Shown here piece by piece: positions 22,062 through 34,361 of a stretch of 64,000 bases of DNA. Source of the DNA: Flammula alnicola (taxonomy: Eukaryota; Basidiomycota; Agaricomycetes; Agaricales; Strophariaceae); NCBI GenBank assembly GCA_015499995.1, contig JADNRV010000018.1, forward strand, positions 186,001-250,000, read 5' to 3'. The translations under genes were made by a program, and so were the position numbers. Below the pieces are notes generated by a model. The model saw only the letters and a list, made by a program, of their open reading frames with translations, made no database searches and was not told where the DNA came from. The first letter of the stretch is position 1. Every line of letters starts with the position of its first letter.

Positions 22062-24423
22062 ATGTCTCAGGATCTTAAGGTCTTCGCAGGACTTGAAGTA
22101 TTGGCCGCGCTAGTGAGACCCATCTGGATTATCCTCAAATGCAAGCTGACGCTTGCTTATTTTCCCCTAAGGCAACGCAACAATGGCTCAAGCAATGCGA
22201 CCCAGTCCCATTGAAAACAGCTGCAGCTATCCTAGCAATCATACCCTCCGTACCGACATACATTCTGTCGACACAGCTGCACTCGCTTATGATCAGCGCG
22301 GCGTGTGCATATTCTCTATTTTATACCGTCGTTCTCGTCTCTGTGATTGGATACAGACTTTCACCATACCATCCATTGGCGCAGTATCCGGGTCCTACTA
22401 TAATGAAAGTGACCAAGCTCTGGGGGGCATGGATTGCTTATACAGGGAAGACGCATGTATATCTTAAGGCCGTGCATGATAAATATGGACTCACTGTCAG
22501 AATCGGTACGCTTCTCAGTTGGTGCTTAAACATATCCATCATCTGAAATATACCCGAATTTAGGCCCGAATGAGCTTTCGACAATTGAGAAAGCTTTTCT
22601 TCCGCACATACTCGGAAGTCAAGGGATGCCGAAAGGACCTAGTTGAGAGAACATCTCCTTTTCTTGCCTGCCTCTTCTGATTACATATTTTATTCAACTA
22701 TGGGCAACATCAGTGTGGGATGGTCGAAAATTTGCACAAACAGACGCTCAGCAGGACTACGACAATATTATTGACTTGCGGGACCCAATTCTTCACGCGC
22801 AATTGCGGAAACCATGGAATAAAGCGTTCTCAGCCGAGCCGATGAAGGACTACGAGGCTCTCCTGATGCCGAGAATTATGCAAATAAATAGCCAGCTAAA
22901 GGAGATTTGCACGAAGAGTGAGCACGGCATTGGTCGAGTGGACATAGCCAAGTGGATTAGCTGTTTCGCGTGAGTGCTCTGTTCCGTGAGATAAATTCCA
23001 TGCTTCAGCTTCGTTTCACAGATTTGACTTTATCGGTGACGTAGCGTGCGTGTATCATACTATATATTTACCTTTGAGCGTACTGAGGTCTATATAAAGG
23101 TTTGGAGGGTGCTTCCAGCTAATGAGAGAGGGAGACATAGACGGTTGTTTTCGGTCTATGGAAGCTGCGATGTAGTGAGTTGATAATCTCTGCCTCGAAA
23201 GCCCTTTATATCTTACTGACGTATTTTCATAGCCTCCCGAGCATTACCCAACATGTCCCGTGCATCTCGAAGCTTATGCGCTACTTCCCAATCATCAACG
23301 GAGGGATGACAAAGTTCATCAAGTTCGGCATGGAGCACGCCCTCAGGCGTTACAGCATCGAAATGAAACGGAAGGATCTATTCTACCACATGGTCAGTCT
23401 CTAACATTTCGTTGTTCTCGTCAAAGACAGCTAAAAGGCATCAATTCCGGATGATAGTCCGAAGCATCTGGTAATTCAGAGGCGGAACTTCCCATGATCA
23501 TAGCCAACGCGCTCCTTGCCATCGTTGCTGGGTCCGACACCTCCTCGTTCACCGCGAGCTGCATTATATATCTCGTCCTGTCTCACCCCGAAGCGTACCA
23601 GAGTTTGCAGCGCGAGGTGGATGAGGCGTTCGAGAAACATCTAATACCAGACTTGGACGTAGAGTCGATGCCGGGTACGGAGGCCATTGGGAAGAGGTAC
23701 GGCGATATATTAGGTGGGATGCCGTATCTTAACGCTGTAATGTGAGTCTTCCCTGAACTATATAAACTCTCCCAAGCTTTAGCCATAGTCCTCAGAAATG
23801 AAGGCATGCGCCTCTTCCCCGCCGTACCAACGGGCCTTCAGCGTGCGCCTGCAAAAGGCAGTGAAGGAAAGATTTTGCAAGCAGGTTCATCAAAACTGTA
23901 CGTTCTTAACCTTCCGCTTCCTTTCCGCTATGTATTTCTGTCGATCCAAACTCACGGCTAGTTTAACAGCTTCCTTGCCGAAGGAAATGCAATAATCGTC
24001 CCGACTTACGTCCTACATCGAGACCCACGCCACTTCTCTCCGTACCCAGATGCATTCCTTCCGGACCGATGGCTCTCTTCCCCTGCACCATCAAGCGATG
24101 CAGGGAATAAGGAAAAGTCCTCTAAATCTACTATGAACTACATGACCTCCCGTGAGGCATTTATTCCTTTCTCCCTTGGGCAACAAAACTGCGTCGGACG
24201 TCCCCTTGCCTTGATGGAACTACGTTACGTTATAGCCACCTTCACGAGGAATTTCGAGATGGAGTTTGATACGCCCCACTATGACCCCAAGCAATGGGAA
24301 GATAGGATGGAGGATAGGTTCACCTTCCAGGCAAAAGGTACGCTTCCGATCCGAATCAGATGGAGGGGAAGGAGAGGAAGTGGGATAACAACCATGAAAC
24401 CTGAAGAGAGCCTGAAGATTTAG
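22062..24423 (+). CDS. Cytochrome P450 monooxygenase, paralogue B
   Basis: Ten exons: 22062-22112, 22172-22505, 22564-22641, 22714-22969, 23022-23045, 23100-23174, 23233-23392, 23458-23741, 23796-23897 and 23970-24423. They total 1818 nt, 605 residues. An N-terminal membrane region split by intron 1 (AAL then ATQQWLKQ) is followed by PYHPLAQYPGP, the I-helix IVAGSDTSSF, ExxR as EGMR (423-426), the DRW segment, and the heme loop PFSLGQQNCVGRPLA with Cys529. Exon 5 has only 24 nt (FDFIGDVA region). The acceptor of exon 8 was placed at 23457 because the nearer AG leaves two in-frame stops. The C-terminus is longer than in paralogues A and C, with an extra basic tail (RWRGRRG and beyond). It converges with the esterase gene, whose stop is 92 bp away. 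Confidence 0.88.
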
Positions 24424-24514
24424 TGACATCTATTGTGGGGCCGATTCTTCTGCATTGTAGGGAAGAGTGCTGTATTTTTATCACGCCTCAATCAAGTATG
24501 TACAACATGCATTT

Positions 24515-25696
24515 TCAACTCAACCATGTCGTCCACCTATTTTGGTGTCCCTCGATAACTTGCGCGATCTCCCGTGCGACGATTCTGTCAGCTTGTTCGC
24601 TTGGATGCAATTCATCGAACCTGAAAGCAACCAAATGAGCGTCGTCCGTGCAAAATGCACTCACGATATTGCCATAGAAAGTAAAATTCGTTTACGTACC
24701 ACAGGAAGCTGTCCCGGTCCGATCCTTGGGCAACTGTGCATGCCGCCGGTCCGCTTGTGGATTCATTCAGCCCGAATACGCACGCTTGGACGGCACCCGT
24801 TACGTTGAGCGGCGCGGTGCCGTTCAAGTACAACGCCGGATGCGCAAACATGTCGGCGAAGAGCGAATGCGAGTCGAAAATACCTACGCAAAATGGTTAT
24901 AGTGATCCTGCTACAATTGATGAAAAGACGCGAATCAAGAACGTACCGACATGTGCCGCGGGGAGAGTCGGCGCGAGAGCTTGCAGCATGAGCTTCGTCA
25001 GAGCATTTCCGGAGAGGACTAGCTCAGTCATGAACACGCTCCACTCTGTCGTGTTACGTTGCGCTGTCCAATAGCGGTCTGGGTAAGAAACGGGTGCATA
25101 AAGTGGCACATTTTGCAGTGGGATCATCTGCGAAATTAACGGAGATGATATCATTGAGCGTAAATGAATTATAATCAGAGAAGCTGCCAAACACCCACGT
25201 TCTGGAACAAAAAGTTCCTCGCGCCGCTCTCATAGAGCACCTTGACCCAGTTCACCATGCACTCTGTCACATCGACCAAGCTCGCTTCGTCACTCCCAGT
25301 CAGGAGCGCATTCCCGCCGACGTCGTTCGTTCCGATCCAGAGCGTGTATAACGTCTCTGCGGGATTTAGAGTGCCCTTCTTGTGCCCTGGACCTATTCCC
25401 GTGCCAGTAGCATTAAAGTACGTTGGGAGCTGGCTCTCGAAGACCGACGGGAACGGGCGGAAGGTGAGGTTGTTGGAGCACGTCGCCCCAGAGCGTGCAA
25501 ACGGGAAGAGGTTGACATCGGCGTAACCAGCCGCATATACTGGCCACTGCGTGCCGCCATTGGAGATCACGACGACGTCGGTGTAACTGTCCCCGAATGT
25601 GACGAGGTTTTTTATCTGCCTTCGCTGCACACCTGCACCGAGGACATAAGGGATAGAGCTGGCGGCGAGGGAAAGGAGAAAAGCAGTGGCGATCAT
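24515..25696 (-). CDS. GDSL/SGNH-family esterase (CE16-like), secreted
   Basis: Four exons (25696-25199, 25127-24947, 24883-24700, 24620-24515) give 322 residues. A signal peptide is likely (about 1-20, ending near LGAG). Block I reads NLVTFGDSYTD with the nucleophile Ser37. The oxyanion residues are seen in ARSG and in LWIGTNDVGGN (the GxND block). The last exon supplies the DxxH pair as DELH (Asp290, His293). This is the pattern of fungal SGNH acetylesterases of the carbohydrate-esterase 16 type. It probably hydrolyses acetyl or other short ester groups outside the cell. Inside this cluster it could instead deacylate a pathway intermediate; I cannot choose between the two. The catalytic histidine lies in the small last exon, which begins only after the splice at 24621. 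Confidence 0.85.
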
Positions 25697-27013
25697 GCTT
25701 GTACTACGAGTTGTCGGGTGTTTTGAAAGAAAGAATCCGCCCCAGTAATCGATGTACTGTACGACCGTAGGAGTTTGCTTGGGGGTCGTTGTCGACTTCG
25801 TAGGACTATGGTAGTGCTGTATTTATGCTTCCAAGTTAAATTGCTCCCATCAGGCACCCATTCATCGAGCGCAAAGTCACAAACGTCTGACTTCTCGACC
25901 GACTATGAAGAATCCAAAAACCACCACTGGATGCTCCGGGTCACGGGTGTGCCACACCACAGCGGCTAGTAGCATTGGCTGCCCATTCGTCGGAGTCACA
26001 AGGTAAGCTATGGACCCAAGAGGCCCGTAAGCAGTGGGTTCGAAACTTCTGATGAAGCGATCATGATCTTGCCACCGTCCAAAAGTTCGTGGACTAGTTG
26101 CACATCGGGGCCTATGCGTGGGGAGAGTCGGATATATGTAGATAAAGCATGCGTATGACGTAGAGAAAGAATTCTGAAGATGCCAGCAAGCTAACGACAA
26201 GAACACTTTTGCGCGGAGGGGACGTGCCGATGATATTCCGTGGGTGACATACGATCTCGTACCCTGCGCGGTAAATATGAATTTCAAAGTCGAGAAGGAA
26301 ATAAGCAGGCGCACATTGAGTGGGAGCTGTAGTCATCGCTCACCCTTGCTTATTGAGCCCATACATCGCATGGTGAGAGCTCAGCGCTTCGCTGGCGACC
26401 CGAAGAACCTCCAGCCGATATCCGGATAATTATGGTTCCTGAACGAGGCGTTCAATGCCGGTCGAAGTACTGGATTTTGGCTATGGCGTCCAGAGAGCGT
26501 TTGTAAAGCAAGGATCCCACTAGGAACTGCATTCCTTCTGTCGAATGACGTGCGAGAAAGACATTCAACAAGGCTTATCATAGATTTCTGTATTTCGATT
26601 TAAGTTTGGAAGCATTGGCTGGACGCGGGGAAGTGGGCGGTCCGCATTGCGCCTCGGTTGTCGTTTCGTTGAGAAAAAGAGGACGAAAGGAGCTCGTCAA
26701 TGATTCGAACGGGACGGAGCGGGCGTGGTCAGCGGCAGAGATGCGGAGGAGTTCAACAAAGAATTATGACACAGCCACAGAAACCTAGTAGGGTAAACAT
26801 GGCATTGGGAAAGCACAACTCGGACGAGAAATACAGTCCGCCCATAAAGGGAGGCTAAAATGTCCTGGAAGATACTGAGGTTAATAAAACGCCTAATATC
26901 TACAAGAAAGAACTTGAAATTTTAAAGGCTCCCGTTAGAAATTGTCTTTCTATTGACGTACTTTGTCTAAATACACATTGTCTGATATCAGGGATGGAAA
27001 GGATAGGCCGCCT
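25697..27013. other. Intergenic region with one possible small gene or remnant
   Basis: Promoter side of the esterase. Apart from the possible remnant at 25877-26336, no gene is supported. Confidence 0.4.
25877..26336 (-). other. Possible small protein gene or remnant, unrecognised
   Basis: Two minus-strand frames look coding in tandem. The first begins MTTAPTQCAPAYFLLDFEI and runs to about TSPPR. The second, in another frame, contains DRFIRSFEP, AYGPLGSIAYLVTP and LLAAVVWHTRD before a stop. No standard GT-AG intron joins them in a consistent phase, so this is either a gene with an unusual intron or a frameshifted remnant. I do not recognise the family. Confidence 0.3.
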
Positions 27014-29192
27014 TCAGGTCTTCCTTACATTCAGCTTTACCGGGAGCTTGCCCTTCAATAACACAAAGCGGTCAACCAGGTCTTTTTCCCACTGGCTATG
27101 GTCATAGTCGTCGGCGAATGTCATATCAAAAGTCCTCGCCAGAAGACAAGTCAAGTACCGTAATTCAATTATCGCCAAGGGCTTTCCAGGACAATTGGCC
27201 GGACCTGCAGAAAAGGGAATAAAGGCCGTTCGATCCAGCACAATGTTAGGATCTTGGCTGATCCATCTGTCAGGCCAAAACCGTTCTGGATCAGGCGAGA
27301 AATATCTCGGATTTCGATGAAGAACGTAAGGCGGGACTAGGACTGCAGTGCCTTCAGGAATATACCTTTTCAGGAAGCGATGCCGGTTAGTAGCACGAAG
27401 GCGGTCGAGAAATGATGGACTTACATGTCAGGTCCGAGGGCTTTGCCTCCACTTCCTAAGGCCGGAGCACGCTGCAAGCCAGTCGCTATCGGTGGCTGAA
27501 GACGGAGGGCTTCGTTGCTGTGCAAGTTAAGCTTCGTCAAAGGTCTGGCATTGTTAAAAGATTGAAGGCACTTACATCACAGCATTCAAGAGCGGCAACG
27601 TGCTTAAAGAGTTGAGATCAACGGCTTCGTTGGGATCTGATAGAGGGATGGTTTGATCGATCTCGGCGCGTAAGCGTTGAAAATACACCGGCTCGCGAAG
27701 CAGGTAGTAAAATATATTTGACATGACCGAGGCTGTGGTATCAGACCCCGCGACGATAGCCAGAAGAGAACTCGAAACGGCTTTTCGCAGTACAAGACTG
27801 GGATTTACGGCCTCAGCGGACTCTAACTATGCGTACTTAAATGTCAGTGAACTGAAGATCCGAAAAGTTGATGAGACTTACAAGGTAATGGAAAAGGTCT
27901 TTACGCATAATTGAGTTGGAGAGAGCGACCCGCCTTTTGGCTTGTTCTATTCCGAATACTCCAAGTGCACGGGAATCAGTCCCAATGAAGGGCAAAGCCC
28001 GTAAAAATCCCAAAATCCAGGGAATGTGCTGGGACACGCTAGGCAGACTTAAAGTTTGAATGTTAGTTACTACAAGTCCATCTGCAACATAAGCCACACT
28101 TACATAATGCCCCTCTGCATCTTCGGTATAATTTTCTCCGTGTCACCATCGCGCAATAGAGAATAGACACCACCGAAGCTATAGCCATCGAAGATTGGTT
28201 ATCTATGACATATTTGGAAGAGATTTAAGCACGAACGCTAAATCACCCATAAAGTCGAACCTTGAAAAATGTCAGTGAATGAACATCTCGCGATATGAAG
28301 GCCACTAACGTGAAGTAGTTTATCCACATCGCAAGATTGATGGCCTCTCCATCATGTTCCATAGTCTTGCAAAGCTGTTTCAGTTTTTCTATAAATTGTT
28401 CCCCGCGTGCAACCAGCATGCCTTAGTAATTTGCGATGGACGATGGCTTGAAGGCGTTGTTCCAGGGTCGGCGAAGCTCGGCGTGGCGACGAAGGTCTCT
28501 CACAGCGCTCAAGCTATTGTTGGCATTGAAATTCTTGGAAGGTAATATGCGCCTTCCCGCCCACACTATGGATTCAGATTGTTTGTCAATAAAAGGTTTG
28601 ACAGATAATATGAACCTTACTTGGACCCTTTGGCATTCCGGATGCACCAAGGATGTAGGGAATCTTACTTGCGTCGATGATGGATAGCTCATTCGGGCCT
28701 AAAGCGGTTAGAGTGCCTGCGTTTGCTGCACAAAGGAAAATAAGGCATACCAATTCGAACGATGGGTCCATACTCATCATGCAATTTCTTGTAGTGGACA
28801 AATGGTTTTCCATCAAGGGCAGCCCACGCACCCCACAGCTTGGTCACTTTACATAACAGTGGTCCCGGATACTTCGCCAAGGGGTGAAATGGCGATATAC
28901 GATACAATGTCATGGATTCCAGTAATGTCATACTGAACGCTACCCCGGAAACGCAGAATGCGCGCCACAGGGAACCACCATAGTAGGGAATCAGCAGGAG
29001 GGTTGATGGAGTGGAAAGTATTGCAATCGCAACCAGGCTCCAAAGGATGGATTTGGGTTCGATCTTTCTGAACCACATGTGGGCGAGCTGAAAAAACCAC
29101 AATCAGAATTTGGGCCCAATCTCAGAAGAGAAACATACCACCGCCATCAGCATATCAACCACCAGCGCTTGTCTAAAAGTTGCAGCCACCAT
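27014..29192 (-). CDS. Cytochrome P450 monooxygenase, paralogue C
   Basis: Minus strand, about ten exons laid out as in paralogues A and B. The first exon starts at 29192 (MVAATFRQALVVDML). The second starts near LAHMWFRKIEPKS and leads through a membrane-like segment to PFHPLAKYPGP. Further motifs are GPNELSIID, WNNAFKP, the I-helix IVAGSDTTAS, ExxR in NEALRLQPP, the heme loop PFSAGPANCPGKPLA, and the same terminal KLPVKLNVRKT as in paralogue A. No break was found. The start ATG was chosen because the first exon then matches the hydrophobic first exons of A and B. It is probably an ER-bound monooxygenase; the substrate is unknown. Confidence 0.85.
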
Positions 29193-30469
29193 TTCGAATT
29201 GATTCGGCGTGCTGAGACGAAGGTTGTTGGTTCGAGCAGACGGACCAGATAATTGGTGGCGTGATTTCGACAACTGAAGGGGAGGTAAAAAATTAAAAGA
29301 GTAACGCGTACGAACGTGCGACCGAGTCCTTTTTTGTATTAGGATCAAATGCATCGTGCCGTCGAGCTTCTGTGACCAAAAGCACTATGGAAGATGCATC
29401 GGAATGAGTCAGAGTTAACTTGTACGCATAGTGGGGGTGTCTAAAATTTGTATAGAGAGCCAGAAGTCTTAAACTGAGATATGCTGAGATATGAATATCT
29501 GTGGGATGTTCGTTGGCGAATGCTGGGAGATGCTCAGTGGGGACAAAGTGGGGAACAAGTTCAGGTTGCCCATTTTTAGCACCGCCACCAAACAACTAGT
29601 CACGTGGTACCAAGCCCAATCGAAAATTCAAGTAGATTGAATCGGATTTGATTGGCCACAGCCGTTAAAATCTCGTTCGGTGGAAAGCAGATACTCTACT
29701 TAAGGCAGGAAAAAATACCCATTCCGATTACCGCTATGCTGGTACGGTGAAACCGAGAAGAGAGTTTCAGGAGCCACCCCGGCGTGCAACAACTCGAAGA
29801 CTACGCCCCAAAATTTCAGCGTTCATTTCTCCCTCTTTCCCCACGACAGAATAATAAAACCTGAAAACTCCAAGTCGTTAATTTAAATCTATGTTGAATT
29901 AAAAATTAAAAATTCATCAGACAGATGTGCAGGTCCGTCTGTCAAAAAAAAGACCGCGTCAGTTGCGAGCACATTCTATCAAAACTTCAACACATGATTG
30001 CGAGCGCTGCCTTGGCGCTGCCGTACGCGCTCGTACGCGCCGGCGTTTCGTAGAGATGTCTAAAAATAGATCGCTACCCACACCAAAAATGCTGGCAGCT
30101 GTGGATCGACACACCAAACCTCTTCCAATCTCAAAACATTACATTTGAAACTGCTCCAATGTTCTGGAGTTACGGAGCAGGGATAATCAACTCGGGTCCT
30201 GGTTCCTACTTGCAAACAATACAAAGATGGAATCCATTTACTTCGAATACTAGGCGCTACACCGAGTTATATCTGATAACAGGCAGTGATTTAGTGAGGA
30301 AGAAGATATCGTGATTCAGGTTAGGACCATGGTAGAAGCTCGGTAGAAGCTCTCATGAACGTGGAAAGCAGTGGTCCTTAGAAGTATTTAAAGTGGCGGT
30401 CTACGGATGCTGGATGAGCTCTCTTGATCGTTTACTTACTACATCCAATCTCAACAAGAAACTTCAGTC
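29193..30469. other. Divergent promoter region between P450 C and the acyltransferase
   Basis: No gene is supported in about 1.3 kb. A TATTTAAAG element at about 30385-30393 lies 80 nt before the acyltransferase ATG. A purine-rich AAAAAAAGACCG stretch is near 29944. Short frames at 29927 and on the minus strand near 29300-29595 lack motifs. Confidence 0.5.
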
Positions 30470-32215
30470 ATGGAACTAATCGACTTCAATCGATACGTAT
30501 GGCGCAGCGACGAGAAGGTCCCAGGACGCTTCTATCGCGAAGCAGGTGGAGGGGAGGTCATAGAGGATATTTGGAAACTCACCAAGCACGGCGAGCAAGT
30601 TCTGTTCCTTGGAGTGTATGCCACATTATCCCGTCCTCTCCCCGACGACGAGCTTCTTCGGCACATAAAGAGTGCCTGGAAGTCTGTGAGATGGGAGGTG
30701 CCTACTATTGCGGCGTCGACGTCGCATATATGGCACCAAGGGAAGGCCCCGACCACCTTCATCACATACGATGTCGGGAAGTCCGCGGAGGACGTTAATG
30801 CATGGGCCGAGGAGACGGTAAAAGTATTCCCAGAATACCAGTCGAAAACACTTGACGACCTCCGGTACGACGTCGGGCAAGAGCCCATCCCGGTTAACGA
30901 CTTCGATCGACAAACGTTTCTATATTTGGTTCCTTATGGCCCCAACAAGTTTGGCCTCCTCCTTCATTCAGCCCACACCACGTTTGACGGTGCCGGGGTC
31001 AAGATCTTGATGACCAAGCTCCTGACGCACTTGTCGAAGTATATCACTGATCCAGGGTATACGGCGTCACAGGGGGCGATCATGAAGTGGGGAACCGAGG
31101 GCAAGCGACTCCTCCCGATAGTTACGGAGATTCTTCGAAAACGCGAGCCTGCAGTGATTGACGAGCAAGGTAATATCGTCAGGGAAGAGATTCCTGAAGA
31201 GTTTAGAGGAGGAAAGGAATACTTTGATACCCTGAAGGATGTGATGACTGGCTTCGTTACGGGGGCTCCGGTAAGCTTTAGGCGGAGGTATTGGCAACCG
31301 GGTCTGATAAATGTCGTATTCCAGCGCATGCACGGCTTCAAGACATTCCTTCCATTCGACCCTGCGACATCGACGCCAAAGACCCGTCGTCGCGAGCACA
31401 AGTTCACTGTGGAAGAGTCGATCAAGATACATGATGCCGGGGGCGTCAAGGGCAATGTTACTGAAAAATTGACCGTTAATCATCTCGGTGAGTTATTGCA
31501 ATCAGCCAGATTACTTATCAGAACCTCACCTTCTCCGATCGTCTAGTACTTGCTGCTTTATCTTTGCTGCCCTTATACGACAACCCTCCAGCTCCAAATT
31601 CGGACGGCCTTATCTTCTTATTTGGACTGGTCGATGCTCGCCAACGCCTGGACAAACAATACGGAGAGGCACAAGGGTATCCAGGTTATTGTCTCGGGGT
31701 GTCGGCACTTCACATTCCAGTGTCGATATTTCAAGAACATCCGGCTGACAACAAAAAAGGTTTGATTATCGAGTTCGCGAAGGTGGTCAAGAAGGAATAT
31801 TTAAAACAGGCAGCATATCCCGCGCTCCTTGCCATCCAGCCGCAGGAAGGAGATCTCATGCTTCAAAGCCCTCCTGCTCCTCCTTTCGTTGGACCGCAAT
31901 TTGGTGGAGATGGACGCGGCCATATATATCTTTCCCCCGAGTACCCCGTCGATGGAGAGGTGGTCATCGAGATTGACGACTTCTTCGTGGGACTCAATAA
32001 ATGTGACCCAGGACCGTAAGTCGAAACCATTTCCCTGGCATCTAGGTACCTTCAAACTAATGATATTACCGCTCGTGTATAGGTTCTTCCGCTGCGCGGA
32101 ATGGAAGGGGCGCATGGTGTTGAGCATTGATTACAACGAGTTTGCCGTCGAAGAAAAGGTCATAAAGGAGTGGATGCAGATGTGGGTTGACTTGTTGTTG
32201 TCGCTGACTGTTTAA
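30470..32215 (+). CDS. BAHD/condensation-type acyltransferase
   Basis: Three exons (30470-31487, 31547-32015, 32083-32215) give 539 residues. The key motif is SAHTTFDGAG: His169 and Asp173-Gly174 form the HxxxDG active site of the chloramphenicol-acetyltransferase/BAHD fold, where the histidine acts as the base for acyl transfer from an acyl-CoA (or acyl carrier). The two-domain length is right for this superfamily. The plant-type DFGWG motif is not visible; the nearest late segment, VEIDDFFVGL, is different, as in many fungal members. There is no signal peptide, so a cytosolic enzyme is expected. Beside a terpene synthase and P450s, acylation of a terpenoid hydroxyl is the simplest role, by inference. 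It converges with the terpene synthase, with about 675 bp between the two stop codons. Confidence 0.8.
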
Positions 32216-32890
32216 AATTGAAACGAAAGTATCGATGGACCTGGAGAGAAAGAAACACGTTTAATTATTATTAAGACGAGCATAGAAAATATAGAAACAT
32301 CGATGTACCTTTTATGCATTTTTTAGTTTGCAGGAGGATAATAACTTCGAAACATTGAACGGATTCAAGATGTCCGGCCTGTTCTCGCAGCACCACTGCA
32401 ACTATCTGCGTCCACACCCTAGTAGAGTAGAGGCTTCAGGCGTCCAAAAAATAAGAAAAACTCCGCGAAACGGGACATCAGAAGTGGACCCCACCTAATA
32501 AAGAGTAACAAGGGAGAAAAGGAACAGGCTTCGAAGTTGTGATTCGTTCCGATTAAATATTAATATTTGCGAGGCATCGGCAACTTCCGAAACATCTGTC
32601 CAAAATAGGAACAGACTGATAAGCGCCCAGCTTAGTCAACAACTCAACAGAATCAAACGGAAATAATGACCGCCCTGCGGGATAGCATCGCAAGAGGTAT
32701 GATTGTATTCTGTATCGAGGCGCACTGCACAAATGAACACGCACATCCACTGCAATCCAATCTACTATCTAGGCGAGCGCCGGCCAGATCCCACTACTAC
32801 AACGACAAGTATATATTTGGGTACATCAATCATTTCAATTTGCATAAGGGAACCCATTGTGTGAAACTGTTGCGTCTATTCTTGAATGAA
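32216..32890. other. Convergent 3-prime spacer, nothing assigned
   Basis: Lies between the stop of the acyltransferase (+) and the stop of the terpene synthase (-). AT-rich; the short frames on both strands have no support. Confidence 0.5.
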
Positions 32891-34361
32891 TCAAGCGACT
32901 GCTACTACCGGCGACGGCTTTAAGTTGATGACCAGACTAGCATGCTCGAGACCGTCGCGACGGTCACGTTTCGAGAAATATCCTGGTTGAATCAGCTTTA
33001 ATTCAGATACAAATCATTATACTGCCAAACTTACGTGGGCTCATGTAATACCAAACCACTGTTCCTTGAACAAAATTCTCCAGAGCTGCGTGGTACTTGG
33101 CGAGTTCGGAGTCGACGACTGGTCCAAAGGAGGGAAGTTTCGCTTTCAGGTCAAGATACTCTGTTACACGTGCATCGAGCATTTCTGTCAGAATGTCGAT
33201 TCCTTCCTGAAGTTCGACGCCGCGCTCCATCATAATGCAGCATACTAAATTCTGAAGATCGCCATCTGCTTGTTCTTTCTACATATGAATTCAGAGGGGC
33301 ATTATTGACATTGGCATGACAATCACTTACATTCAAGGAACAAAGATCCTAAATGAAATTGAGAAAACAACCTAGGTCGAAACGACGAGTACGCACATTA
33401 GGCCAAGTCATCATATCCGTGGTGGCGTCTGACATAGCCATAAAGATAGGGTCTTGGAAGACATGGTCTGGGATGTTTAAGTCCAAGGAATATTCCACCA
33501 TTGCTGCAGATTGTATTGCCATCGTAAGTAGGCAAAGCATAGGACCGCGAAATAGGCTTACCCTCAACCAATGCAGCACCGATGGTAGCTCGACGTGCAA
33601 GAATAAATTCAGAGACAGAAGGCATTCGGCCAATTGAACGATTGAGAGATTGGTCGATTTCGGAGTTGCTGAAAGCCTCGAAAGCCCGCAGAAATCTGGG
33701 CAGGCGTTAGAATTAAGGGGACTTGCACCGAAGTTTCACTTGCCTTTCGCAAGTTCCTGTGGTGGCAGTCGCCCGGATGCGGCTAAAAAGGCTATAAATA
33801 GAGCTTGTAAGCGTAGGTTAATTACGATTGTTCGAAGCGTACTCTTGAAGCATTGCGGCATAAGGATAGTCGGGTACGGGAGATCCATGATTATACACAA
33901 TTTCTCGACAGATATCAACACCTGCCTTGACATGGTCAGGCTTCGCTTGGAATTCTCCTTCATCAGAGAGATCGTCGGTCTAGATTATTAATTAGCAACA
34001 AAGACGGCTCTTGGATCACATTTTCTTACCGCAAATGCCCAGAAGAAAAAGGCCAAGCAAGTCTGAAGATGGTCTGGATCGGCATCCGGGAAGCTGAGAG
34101 CAGCAAAGATATCAAATCGTCCTCGATCCATGAAGTCAATTCCCTGCGAATCCTTGTAGACCTTGAAACTTTGGTCAAGTCAGTTTCGTTTATACATGTA
34201 GAAGTATGGGCAATGTGGAATTCCTACCTCATGAACCACTCGCGCATTTTCTCGTCGACAACCTCGCTATTTGGATTGACCTTAAGAGCGCAGGCCCGGG
34301 AAGTAATTTGTGCAAGGTTCTTTAAAGCAAAGTTCTGCGGGAAAGGACGGATGGTGAGCAT
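32891..34361 (-). CDS. Sesquiterpene synthase (class I terpene cyclase)
   Basis: Nine exons: 34361-34228, 34168-34030, 33979-33843, 33803-33744, 33695-33562, 33503-33397, 33348-33331, 33278-33035 and 32982-32891. They total 1065 nt, 354 residues, the usual size for fungal sesquiterpene synthases. The aspartate-rich metal motif is DDLSD (93-97). The NSE motif is NDLCSLNKE (Asn237, Ser241, Glu245). The C-terminal pair Arg325-Tyr326 in SPRYF fits the diphosphate sensor. It should ionise and cyclise farnesyl diphosphate with Mg2+; the product cannot be predicted. Exon 7 is an 18-nt microexon coding DLCSLN, the core of the NSE motif. The intron after exon 4 (33743-33696) has a GC donor (AG/GCAAGT). 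The donor of exon 3 was set at GTACGC (33842), which alone keeps the frame into exon 4. Confidence 0.88.

Noticed and set aside
23431..23457. Acceptor just after GACAG (23430) for P450 B exon 8
   Set aside because: It would place TGA and TAG in frame; the acceptor at 23457 gives an open frame into the I-helix exon.
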